From assembly GCF_900188255.1 (NCBI RefSeq), contig NZ_FZNS01000008.1, positions 1-64,000 on the forward strand: DNA of 64,000 nucleotides, written 5' to 3'. Position numbers and translations under genes: made by a program. Positions 57,563 to 64,000 of this stretch are shown here, one piece after another. Within the stretch, counting starts at the first letter, position 1, and each line of letters opens with the position of its first letter. The stretch comes from Hymenobacter mucosus (GTDB taxonomy: Bacteria; Bacteroidota; Bacteroidia; Cytophagales; Hymenobacteraceae). The notes beneath the pieces were generated by a model. That model was given only the letters and a program-made list of their open reading frames with translations, was not told the DNA's origin and did no database searches.

Positions 57563-58624
57563 TTGAAAACTTTTGTTCCTTTCCGACAGCTGCGGCAGCA
57601 GCCAACCATAGTAGTAGACAGTACGGGCCTGGGAGCTACCCTAACCCTGGCGCATTGGCGCGGCGCCGCTACACCCGAGGCACTCCGCGACGATACCAGC
57701 GCAGGTTCGGCCTTGCGGGCGTTGCATGCCCCCCACACACCAGGGCTGGAAGCCTGGGCCGTTACGGCCAATCACTTTGATGTGGATGGGTTTGTGGGCG
57801 TATGGGCGTTGCTACATCCGCAAGCGGCTGTGCAGTACGAAGAGTTGCTGCGCCTGGTGGCTACCCTCGGCGACTTTCGGGAGTTGGATTGGCAGCACCC
57901 GCTCGCCGACCAGGCGCTAAAGCTAGTGTGCTGGCTTAATGCTGAGGAAAAAGTCCGTTTCTACGAGCCCTTTGGGGCGCCTGCCCGGCGGCGGCGGGAA
58001 GATGAGGCATCGGCCGAGAAGTTTGAATGGTTTCTGCCCCGTTTTCAGGCCGTGCTAGAAGACCCGGAGGTGGGCCAGGCGAGCTGGGAGCCGGAATATC
58101 TGCGCGTGCGCCAAGCACTAGAGGTAGTGCACAGCCCCGCTACCATCCGTACCAGCTACCCTGCTATTGGTCTGGTAGTAGTGCGTACGCCCGAGCCCTT
58201 GCCATACTACGCGTTATTCGGGCCCACTGCTGGTGCTGATATGGTCCTGAGCATCTACGATGGACAGCGCTACGAGTTTGAGTACAAGTACACTACCTGG
58301 ATTGACCTGGAAAGCCGACCCACACTACCCCGACTCCCGCTGGATACCTTAGCTGCTTGCCTCAACGAATTAGAACAAGGCAGCCGCCGCTGGACCTTTG
58401 ACGGAATTACCGACACGGGGCCACTACTACGCCTGGGTGGAAAAGGTCTCACGAAGGCCCAGCGCTACGCCGACCCCGACCAGCGGCCGATTTATTCGTC
58501 TTCCATTTCGCCCCAGCAAGTGGAGGATGAGGTAGTCCGCTTTTTCGAGAGCCGATACGCCACCATCACACCGCGTCGCTACTGGAGCTGGGCCGAAATT
58601 AGGGCTGCGGGCACCCCGGAATAG
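57563..58624 (+). CDS. DUF6687 family protein
   Basis: A 353-residue soluble protein. The TTG at 57563 is chosen because MKTFVPFRQLRQQPTIVVDS starts the conserved region; an earlier TTG at 57512 keeps the frame open. Conserved blocks are IVVDSTGLGATLTLAHW, ALRDDTSAGSALRAL, the DHH-like VTANHFDVDGFVGVWALLHP, ATLGDFRELDW, and a C-terminal RYEFEYKYTTWIDLESRP. The HFDVDG motif resembles motif I of DHH phosphoesterases, suggesting metal-dependent phosphohydrolase chemistry, but the link is inferred. It follows the HNH gene and is convergent with sbcC, 13 bases apart. Confidence 0.75.
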   Translation: MKTFVPFRQLRQQPTIVVDSTGLGATLTLAHWRGAATPEALRDDTSAGSALRALHAPHTPGLEAWAVTANHFDVDGFVGVWALLHPQAAVQYEELLRLVATLGDFRELDWQHPLADQALKLVCWLNAEEKVRFYEPFGAPARRRREDEASAEKFEWFLPRFQAVLEDPEVGQASWEPEYLRVRQALEVVHSPATIRTSYPAIGLVVVRTPEPLPYYALFGPTAGADMVLSIYDGQRYEFEYKYTTWIDLESRPTLPRLPLDTLAACLNELEQGSRRWTFDGITDTGPLLRLGGKGLTKAQRYADPDQRPIYSSSISPQQVEDEVVRFFESRYATITPRRYWSWAEIRAAGTPE

Positions 58625-58637
58625 GCTATTGCTCCTG

Positions 58638-61600
58638 CTATAGCTCCTCCCCAAAGCCCACAATTCGGAGGGAGCTGATGCCGCCGGCGCCTTTCCGCAC
58701 GTTGATCTGAGTGGTGACGCGCTCCTTCAGCGCCTCCACGTGCGAGATGATACCAATGGTTTTGCCCGTGCCTTGCAGCAACTCCAAGGCCGAAATAGCC
58801 ACATCCAGCGCATCCGGATCAAGGGTTCCAAAGCCTTCATCAATGAACAACGTATCGATTTGGGTTTTGTGACCGGCTAGCTCCGAAAGGCCGAGTGCTA
58901 AGGCCAAGCTCACCAAGAAGCTTTCACCCCCCGACAGCGAATTCATGGAACGGGTACTGCCGGCCTGGTACTCATCCTGCACCAGTAAATCGAGGTGCTC
59001 ATCGGGGTTGCGTAGGATGCGGTACCGGTCGGTGAGGCGGTGCAGGTGGCGGTTGGCCAAATCTACAAGGCGGGCGAGGGTAAGGCCCTGGGCAAACTCA
59101 CTGAACTTTTTTCCGTCGGCAGAGCCAATTAGCTCCGTGAGCTGGCGCCAGCGCTGGGACTCTTGTTGCTGCTTGTCTAACGCAGCTGCCAACGACGCGT
59201 GCCGTTCCAGGCCAGCCTGGTGGTCGTGGAGACGTTGCTGGCGCTGCCCAAACTGCTGGTTGAGCGTGGCTATTTGCTGGTTAGCGGCGGCAAGTTGCTG
59301 CTCAAGTGCTTCGAGCGGCTCGGTGGTAAGATTCCGGGCCTCTTCTGCCGCTAGCTGCTGCGTAGTATCCTGAATAGTCTGCTCTACCAGGGCTACTTCC
59401 TGTTCGTAGCGGCGTAGCTGATCTTGCAGGGTAGTAACCTCGGCAGTTGGTAAAAGCAAGGCAGGTAGCGTGGCAGGGTCGGGGTTGAGGCCTGCTGCGG
59501 TTAAGGATGCTGTAAGGGTAGTATGGCGGGTAGTTTGGGCCTGCTGTTGCTGCTCGGTGTCTTGCTCGTGCTGGCGCAGGCGAGCCGTGGCTACTGAGTG
59601 CGCGGTTTCGTGCTGCTGCGCTTGCTGCTCGGCCTGCTGGCGGCGTGCATCAGCAACCCGAACGGCCTCGTCAAGCTGTTGCCGCACGCGGGCTAGGTCG
59701 GCATCGGGAAGGAGCTGCTCGCGCTGCTGCTGCTGGCGCATAATATCCTGGTGCTGATCAACAAGGCTTTGCTTACGGGTGCGCAGCCACGTTTGCAGGT
59801 CCTGCTGATCGTCCGCTGCCTTTTTTGCTTCTACACTCACTCCGCTCAACTCTTGTTTGGCTTCATTGAGCCTACGGTGGTAGTCGTCAAACTCAGCAAT
59901 ACGCTGGCGGGCCGTTTCCATAAGCGCCCGGCCATTTTCGCCCGTGAAGGGTAAGCCAAAGCTTTGCGCGTGGCTTTGAATCATTTCCCGAGCGGGCTGA
60001 AGCTGGTCTTCCGCGTCGCCCAGCTCCTTTTCCAGTTGGTGTACTATGAGCGCGTAGTCCTGTTGCTGGTGGCTGGTGGTTTGCTGCTGCACCACGGCCT
60101 GATGGGCACGCTGCTGGGCCGCGGCCACCTGGTCGCGCAGTTCGCGCAGAGTGTGCACCAGGGTCTTCACTTCCTCAGCTGCGGCTTTCTCAGCTGATTC
60201 CGGTAGCAGCTGAATGGTGGCGGTAGGGGCCGCCGCGGGTTCCGGGCCTGCCTGCTCCAGCATCGTTACGTAGGTATTCAAGCGGTTGAACCGGGTTCCT
60301 AAAGCTCGTACGCGTTGGCTAAGGTCCTCCTCGCGTTGCCGGTCGCGCTGAAAAGAGTCCTCGCTTACGCCCAATACACCCGCCATATAGGGGTGTTCGG
60401 TAGCGCCGCATACGGGGCAGGGCTGGCCCGCTTCCAGCAACGCGCGCGTATCGGTGTGGGAGAGAATAAGCTGCTGCATTTGCAGGCTGCGGCGCAAATC
60501 GTCCCAGTGCTGTTGCTCGCGCTCCTGCTCCTGTTGTAGGCTGCTAATATGGAAGCGCAGGCGGTGCAGCCATACGGTGCGGGTGCGGGTGGTTTGCTCT
60601 TGCTGCGCCACCAGGCGAGCCAACTGCTGCTGGGCAGCTTCCACGGCCTGTTGTTGGGTGCTGGCATCGGCGGCGGCTTTCTGCTGACGCTGGCGCGCTT
60701 CCGCCAAGCGCTGCCGCAACTGCCCTAGCTGCCCTTTCAAGTGCTCCCAGTGCTGTAAGCTAGCCGACAGTTCGGGTAGAGAAGAAGATAGCTCGCTCAC
60801 AACGGCGTTTACAAGCAGCCATTTTTCTGCTTCTGCTACATGCTCACGCAGCACCTGCTGGCGCTTACCTGCGTGCTCGGCCGTTGCCTTTAGGCGCTTG
60901 CATTGCTCGTTCTTGTCTTCATATTCTGTCTTCCCTTGGGTGAGAACCCGCCGCGCCTCCGTGATACGCAAGTCGAGTTGCTCGGCTTCGCGTAGCTTGG
61001 GCTCTTGAGTTTCTTTAGTGGCAGTAGCCTGCTCGTGGGCCTGGCGGGCCGCTAGGCGGGTGGCTTCAGCAGTAGCTTGCCGGTCAACTAGCTGGGGCAA
61101 CTGTTCGCGCAGGCGGGCTGCTTCGTGGCGGAGGCGGGTTAACTGCTCATCGGCTTGGCGAAGCAGGGCATAGTCCGTTGCAAAAGGAGCGGCCTGCTGG
61201 TGCAACGCCAGACGCTGGCGCAGGGGCGCGAGCGAAGAAGCCTGGGCAGACAGTTGCTGCCGGCGTTGTTGGGCCGCTTGCTGGCGCTGGCGCAAGTCGG
61301 CTAGCTGGCGCAACCATAGTCGCGCTTCTTGCTGGCGCTGCTGGGCAGCCACAATGGTGCTGAGCTGTTGTTGCAGGTCACCAATCTCGCCTTCTAGAGC
61401 CAGTACATCCTCCGGGGAAAGTAACACGACGCCCGCCAAGCCCTGGCGCAGCTGCTCGGTCCGCTGATTTTCCTGCTTGGCCCGTTCAAAAGCCGCTTTG
61501 GAAATATCAGAGTACTTCTTCGTGTCGGTAATTTTCTCCAGAAGCTGAGCCCGCTCGCCCGCCGTCGACTTCAAAAACCGGGTAAAGTCGCCCTGGGCAA

Positions 61601-62072
61601 GGAGTACGGAACGCAGAAACTGTTTGTATTCCAGCCCGCTGAGCTCGGCTACGCGAAAGGGCACTTGGCGCTTCATGGTTTCCAGAAACGGCCACGATAC
61701 TTCCCCGTCCTCGGCCACTTTTCGCTCGCTAAGCTCCATGCGAGGGTCTTGCAGCTTGCCGTCGGCGCGCTTGCGGGCGCGGTACTGGCCCCACTTGGAG
61801 CGGTACTGCTGGCCATTTACCTCAAACTCTACCTCTGCCCAGCTTTCCCCCGTGCCGTGGCTCATTACCTGCTCGGGGCCGCTGCCTTCGTGGCGCGGAA
61901 CCTGCCCATATAGGGCCAGCGTAATGGCGTCGAGAATGGTGGTCTTGCCCGCGCCAGTAGGACCAGTAATAGCAAAGAGCCCCGATTCTGACAAGGGAGC
62001 ATTGCTAAAGTCTACCTCGTGCTCCCCGCGTAGGGAGTTTAGGTTAAAGAAACGGACGCGGAGAATTCTCAT
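58638..62072 (-). CDS. sbcC: Exonuclease subunit SbcC
   Basis: A 1144-residue SMC-like ATPase. The N-terminal Walker A is in FAITGPTGAGKTTILDAITL, preceded by RFFNLNSLRGEHEVDF. Two long coiled-coil arms rich in Gln, Leu and Ala flank the zinc hook CPVCGATEHPY near residue 549. The C-terminal signature is MNSLSGGESFLVSLALALGL and Walker B is DTLFIDEGFGTLDPDALD. With SbcD it forms the Mre11-Rad50-type nuclease that opens hairpins and cleaves protein-blocked DNA ends. sbcD is upstream in the same direction, 82 bases away. Confidence 0.95.
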   Translation of the reverse strand: MRILRVRFFNLNSLRGEHEVDFSNAPLSESGLFAITGPTGAGKTTILDAITLALYGQVPRHEGSGPEQVMSHGTGESWAEVEFEVNGQQYRSKWGQYRARKRADGKLQDPRMELSERKVAEDGEVSWPFLETMKRQVPFRVAELSGLEYKQFLRSVLLAQGDFTRFLKSTAGERAQLLEKITDTKKYSDISKAAFERAKQENQRTEQLRQGLAGVVLLSPEDVLALEGEIGDLQQQLSTIVAAQQRQQEARLWLRQLADLRQRQQAAQQRRQQLSAQASSLAPLRQRLALHQQAAPFATDYALLRQADEQLTRLRHEAARLREQLPQLVDRQATAEATRLAARQAHEQATATKETQEPKLREAEQLDLRITEARRVLTQGKTEYEDKNEQCKRLKATAEHAGKRQQVLREHVAEAEKWLLVNAVVSELSSSLPELSASLQHWEHLKGQLGQLRQRLAEARQRQQKAAADASTQQQAVEAAQQQLARLVAQQEQTTRTRTVWLHRLRFHISSLQQEQEREQQHWDDLRRSLQMQQLILSHTDTRALLEAGQPCPVCGATEHPYMAGVLGVSEDSFQRDRQREEDLSQRVRALGTRFNRLNTYVTMLEQAGPEPAAAPTATIQLLPESAEKAAAEEVKTLVHTLRELRDQVAAAQQRAHQAVVQQQTTSHQQQDYALIVHQLEKELGDAEDQLQPAREMIQSHAQSFGLPFTGENGRALMETARQRIAEFDDYHRRLNEAKQELSGVSVEAKKAADDQQDLQTWLRTRKQSLVDQHQDIMRQQQQREQLLPDADLARVRQQLDEAVRVADARRQQAEQQAQQHETAHSVATARLRQHEQDTEQQQQAQTTRHTTLTASLTAAGLNPDPATLPALLLPTAEVTTLQDQLRRYEQEVALVEQTIQDTTQQLAAEEARNLTTEPLEALEQQLAAANQQIATLNQQFGQRQQRLHDHQAGLERHASLAAALDKQQQESQRWRQLTELIGSADGKKFSEFAQGLTLARLVDLANRHLHRLTDRYRILRNPDEHLDLLVQDEYQAGSTRSMNSLSGGESFLVSLALALGLSELAGHKTQIDTLFIDEGFGTLDPDALDVAISALELLQGTGKTIGIISHVEALKERVTTQINVRKGAGGISSLRIVGFGEEL

Positions 62073-62154
62073 AGGGCAGAAGCGGCAGCTTGCGCCGAAG
62101 AAAAAAGTCGCGGCGCGGCCTAAGTATGGGGCAAGTTACGGGTTCGGGGCAGGG

Positions 62155-63384
62155 TTACAGGCTTTCCAGCAGCTCGTCGAAGGTGCGCAGTAGCTCAGCG
62201 CGGCCGTGCTCAGGCTCGGTTTCCAGGCGCTGAGCAAACACTTCGCGCTCGGTGAAGTCGTGCAGGCTGCGGGTGAGGGGCTCGTCGGCCGCTTCAGTTT
62301 CACCCAGGGCGCGCAGCTTTACTAGCCGGAAGTGGCGGCGAGCCAGCACTTCCACCTGCTTGCGGTCTAGCTCCTGAATTACTTTCAGTAAGGCTTCTGC
62401 TACTTCTAGCTGGGTCAGCTCGGAGTGAATCTGCACATCTGCCCAGGCCGGCAGCAGGTAGCCCGCGTTATCATACGTTGTAAGGCCCTGCGTAACTTCT
62501 TCCAGGGAGCCATGAAACCGCACGAGGCGCCGGGCACCCGGTACGGGCAGCGAGTCGAGGGTTAAAAGCTTGCCAGCGGCAAATTCCAGCAGCAGCACTT
62601 CCTTAGGGTGGTCTACCTCGGAGAAGGACAGGGGGATAGGGGAGCCCGAATACCGAATGTGTTCCCTGCCGCCCACGCGCTGGGGGCGGTGTAGGTGCCC
62701 TAGGGCCACGTAATCAAATACCGTTGGGAAATGGTCAGCCGTAATCTGGCCCAGGTTGCCCACATGAATGGTCCGCTCTGAGTCGGAGGGGGCTGCCCCG
62801 GCGGCGTAGAGGTGGCCAGTGGCTACTACGGGTAGGCCCGTGTCTTTGAGCTGCCATACGCGCTCTACCTCCGCTATGCGGGCGTAGTGGTCGGCAATGC
62901 CTTGTTTGATGCGGGCTTCCCGATCCTCAGCTGTTTCGCCGGGTACTGAGAGGCGCACATCCCGGTCGCGCAGAAAAGGGATGGCGCACACTACTAGGCC
63001 GGGGTTGCCGGCAGCATCATCCAGCACCAGCACCTGGTCTTCAAAGCACTCCGGCACGCAGCCTACCACGTGCACGCGCAGGTGGCGCAGCAGCCGGGCT
63101 GGGGCATTTAGCGTAGCGGGCGAGTCGTGGTTGCCGCCGACCACCACAATATCGCGACAGCCGGTGCCACGCATGTTCAGCAGAAAGGAATAATACAGCT
63201 CTAGCGCTTGGTTGGAGGGCGAGCCGGTATCAAAAATGTCGCCGGCTACTAGCAGCACTTCCACGCGCTGCTCGCGCACCGTAGCTACCAGCCACTCCAG
63301 AAAGTGACGGTGCTCATCGGTTCGTTCGTGGCCGCTAATAAAGCGCTGGCCCAGGTGCCAGTCGGCGGTGTGTAGTACGCGCAT
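62155..63384 (-). CDS. sbcD: Exonuclease subunit SbcD
   Basis: A 409-residue calcineurin-like metallophosphoesterase. Metal motifs are LHTADWHLGQRFISGHER, LLVAGDIFDTGSPSNQAL, VVGGNHDSPATLNAP, VATGHLYAAGA and ALGHLHRPQRVGG, in the order of Mre11/SbcD. The C-terminal capping region follows. It provides the nuclease activity of the SbcCD complex. A -7 variant TATCTTCG (minus strand, 63390-63397) ends five bases before the ATG, suggesting leaderless transcription. Confidence 0.95.
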   Translation of the reverse strand: MRVLHTADWHLGQRFISGHERTDEHRHFLEWLVATVREQRVEVLLVAGDIFDTGSPSNQALELYYSFLLNMRGTGCRDIVVVGGNHDSPATLNAPARLLRHLRVHVVGCVPECFEDQVLVLDDAAGNPGLVVCAIPFLRDRDVRLSVPGETAEDREARIKQGIADHYARIAEVERVWQLKDTGLPVVATGHLYAAGAAPSDSERTIHVGNLGQITADHFPTVFDYVALGHLHRPQRVGGREHIRYSGSPIPLSFSEVDHPKEVLLLEFAAGKLLTLDSLPVPGARRLVRFHGSLEEVTQGLTTYDNAGYLLPAWADVQIHSELTQLEVAEALLKVIQELDRKQVEVLARRHFRLVKLRALGETEAADEPLTRSLHDFTEREVFAQRLETEPEHGRAELLRTFDELLESL

Positions 63385-63389
63385 AACTA

Positions 63390-63397
63390 CGAAGATA
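63390..63397 (-). promoter_or_regulatory. -7-like box of sbcD
   Basis: CGAAGATA on the plus strand reads TATCTTCG on the coding strand, one base off TAnnTTTG, five bases before the sbcD ATG. Confidence 0.4.
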
Positions 63398-63483
63398 CTT
63401 CGGCCCGCCGGAAGAAGAAAGCCCTGCGTTGCGCGGCCGTGGCTACCTAGCTCGCAAGCAGCCAGCAGCGTCTACTTCAACGG

Positions 63484-63831
63484 CTACTGTTCCCAAATAG
63501 TGCGCTTGAACTCGGCCGTGCTAAAGTCTAACCCATTTACTTGAGTATTACCCCACAAGCCACCCAAGTATCCTACAGTGTTGCAATCTTCGTCCAGCAC
63601 TTCGGAGCTAGCATCGGCAATGCAGCTGCCGGGGATAAACAGATACACCGTTTTACCCTGAAAGAAGTATTCTCGTACGCTAGCTCCTTCCTTACAGGGA
63701 GATTCCTCCTCCACCTTATTTATCCTCTGCCGGATGCAGCTAGGGGTCCCTTTTGCTACATCTGTTTTGTCGCAGGCAGTGAAGGTAAAAAGAAGGCTGG
63801 TGGCTAGTAGCAATGAGTAGGTCGTCTTCAC
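63484..63831 (-). CDS. Small DUF6970-like lipoprotein
   Basis: A 115-residue predicted lipoprotein with signal MKTTYSLLLATSLLFTFTAC and lipid Cys20. Residues about 32-100 hold CIRQRINKVEEESPCKE, ASVREYFFQGKTVYLF and SSEVLDEDCNTVGYLGG, the pattern of small DUF6970-type proteins (xxVxEYxxxGKxVYxF, then YDxxCNxV). The four Cys may form disulfides. Function is unknown. It is 99 bases downstream of the sbcD start on the same strand but upstream of sbcD in transcription order, so it may share a transcript with sbcD. Confidence 0.62.
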   Translation of the reverse strand: MKTTYSLLLATSLLFTFTACDKTDVAKGTPSCIRQRINKVEEESPCKEGASVREYFFQGKTVYLFIPGSCIADASSEVLDEDCNTVGYLGGLWGNTQVNGLDFSTAEFKRTIWEQ

Positions 63832-63870
63832 AGGGCGAAAAGATTTGTAGTGGGCGTAGGCCGTAAAACA

Positions 63871-63902
63871 AGAATGACCAAGGCAGCTACCTTGGTCATT
63901 CT
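63871..63902 (-). terminator. Hairpin near the right edge
   Basis: AGAATGACCAAGG and CCTTGGTCATTCT form a perfect 13-bp stem with a 6-base loop. On the minus strand it is followed by TGTTTTAC, a weak T tract, fitting a terminator for a minus-strand gene entering from the right. Confidence 0.6.
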
Positions 63903-63956
63903 AAGAGGTCATATAAGGCGCAAAGGTTGCACTACCTCGTACTAGGTATCGGTAGG

Positions 63957-64000
63957 CTAGGTGTGCGCTGGTTGCGGCTGAAAGGTGGAGATGGCCTCAC
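63957..64000 (-). CDS. Possible C-terminal end of a minus-strand gene
   Basis: One minus-strand frame reads EAISTFQPQPAHT and stops at TAG (63957-63959), 54 bases before the hairpin at 63871-63902. The spacing fits the tail of a gene that lies mostly outside the window, but 13 residues give no family information, and other frames cannot be excluded. Confidence 0.3.
   Translation of the reverse strand, partial: EAISTFQPQPAHT

Overview
The window reads as chromosome of a moderately GC-rich Bacteroidota, most likely a Hymenobacter-type member of the Cytophagales. Pointers are: a type IX secretion C-terminal sorting domain, a TonB-dependent receptor paired with a DUF4249 lipoprotein, many small lipoproteins, DUF6799/DUF6687/DUF6970-like proteins, few convincing Shine-Dalgarno sites, and repeated upstream boxes fitting the Bacteroidota -7 element TAnnTTTG. 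I saw no rRNA, tRNA, insertion sequence, prophage or CRISPR array. Most of the sequence is housekeeping.

Layout. 0-8.6 kb: 5' end of ATP-dependent PEP carboxykinase, an AraC regulator, a DUF6799 protein, a MarR-YceI pair, a lipoprotein with EF-hand-like loops, an S9 peptidase, clpS and recR with a large RNA-hairpin-like element between them. 8.7-17.7 kb: a chimeric glycosyltransferase, an aspartate-type aminotransferase, a heptose-phosphate kinase, hemE, marC, purE and a membrane-anchored EEP phosphodiesterase. 17.9-25.7 kb: a compact five-gene operon built around a RavA-like MoxR ATPase, a protein with a degenerate vWA domain plus a propeller-like half, and a helical-repeat plus propeller-like protein. 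25.7-34.8 kb: an FAD monooxygenase broken by one in-frame stop, dnaK, a hydrolase, a pseudouridine synthase, a vWA membrane protein and a YiiX-like peptidase. 35-40.6 kb: a 1411-residue T9SS cargo protein and a secreted nuclease. 41.3-56.9 kb: fabG, an FAD reductase, a TPR protein, lpdA, an EamA transporter, rarA, sppA, purine nucleoside phosphorylase, the TonB receptor/DUF4249 pair and thioredoxin. 57-64 kb: a small HNH protein, a DUF6687 protein, sbcC, sbcD and a small lipoprotein.

The most interesting block is 17878-25677. Its gene content matches what I know as MoxR-vWA-beta-propeller ternary systems (bpX families): an AAA+ ATPase, a vWA-type adaptor and propeller scaffolds, translationally coupled by two ATGA overlaps. 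These have been proposed from comparative genomics to act as NTP-dependent conflict or chaperone-like machines, with no mechanism that I know of. Other items worth a second look are the glycosyltransferase with a phosphoglycosyltransferase remnant lacking its catalytic core, the clpS-recR hairpin element, the single-stop pseudogene, -7 boxes that abut start codons (apparently leaderless genes), and a DHH-like motif in the DUF6687 protein beside the HNH and SbcCD genes.
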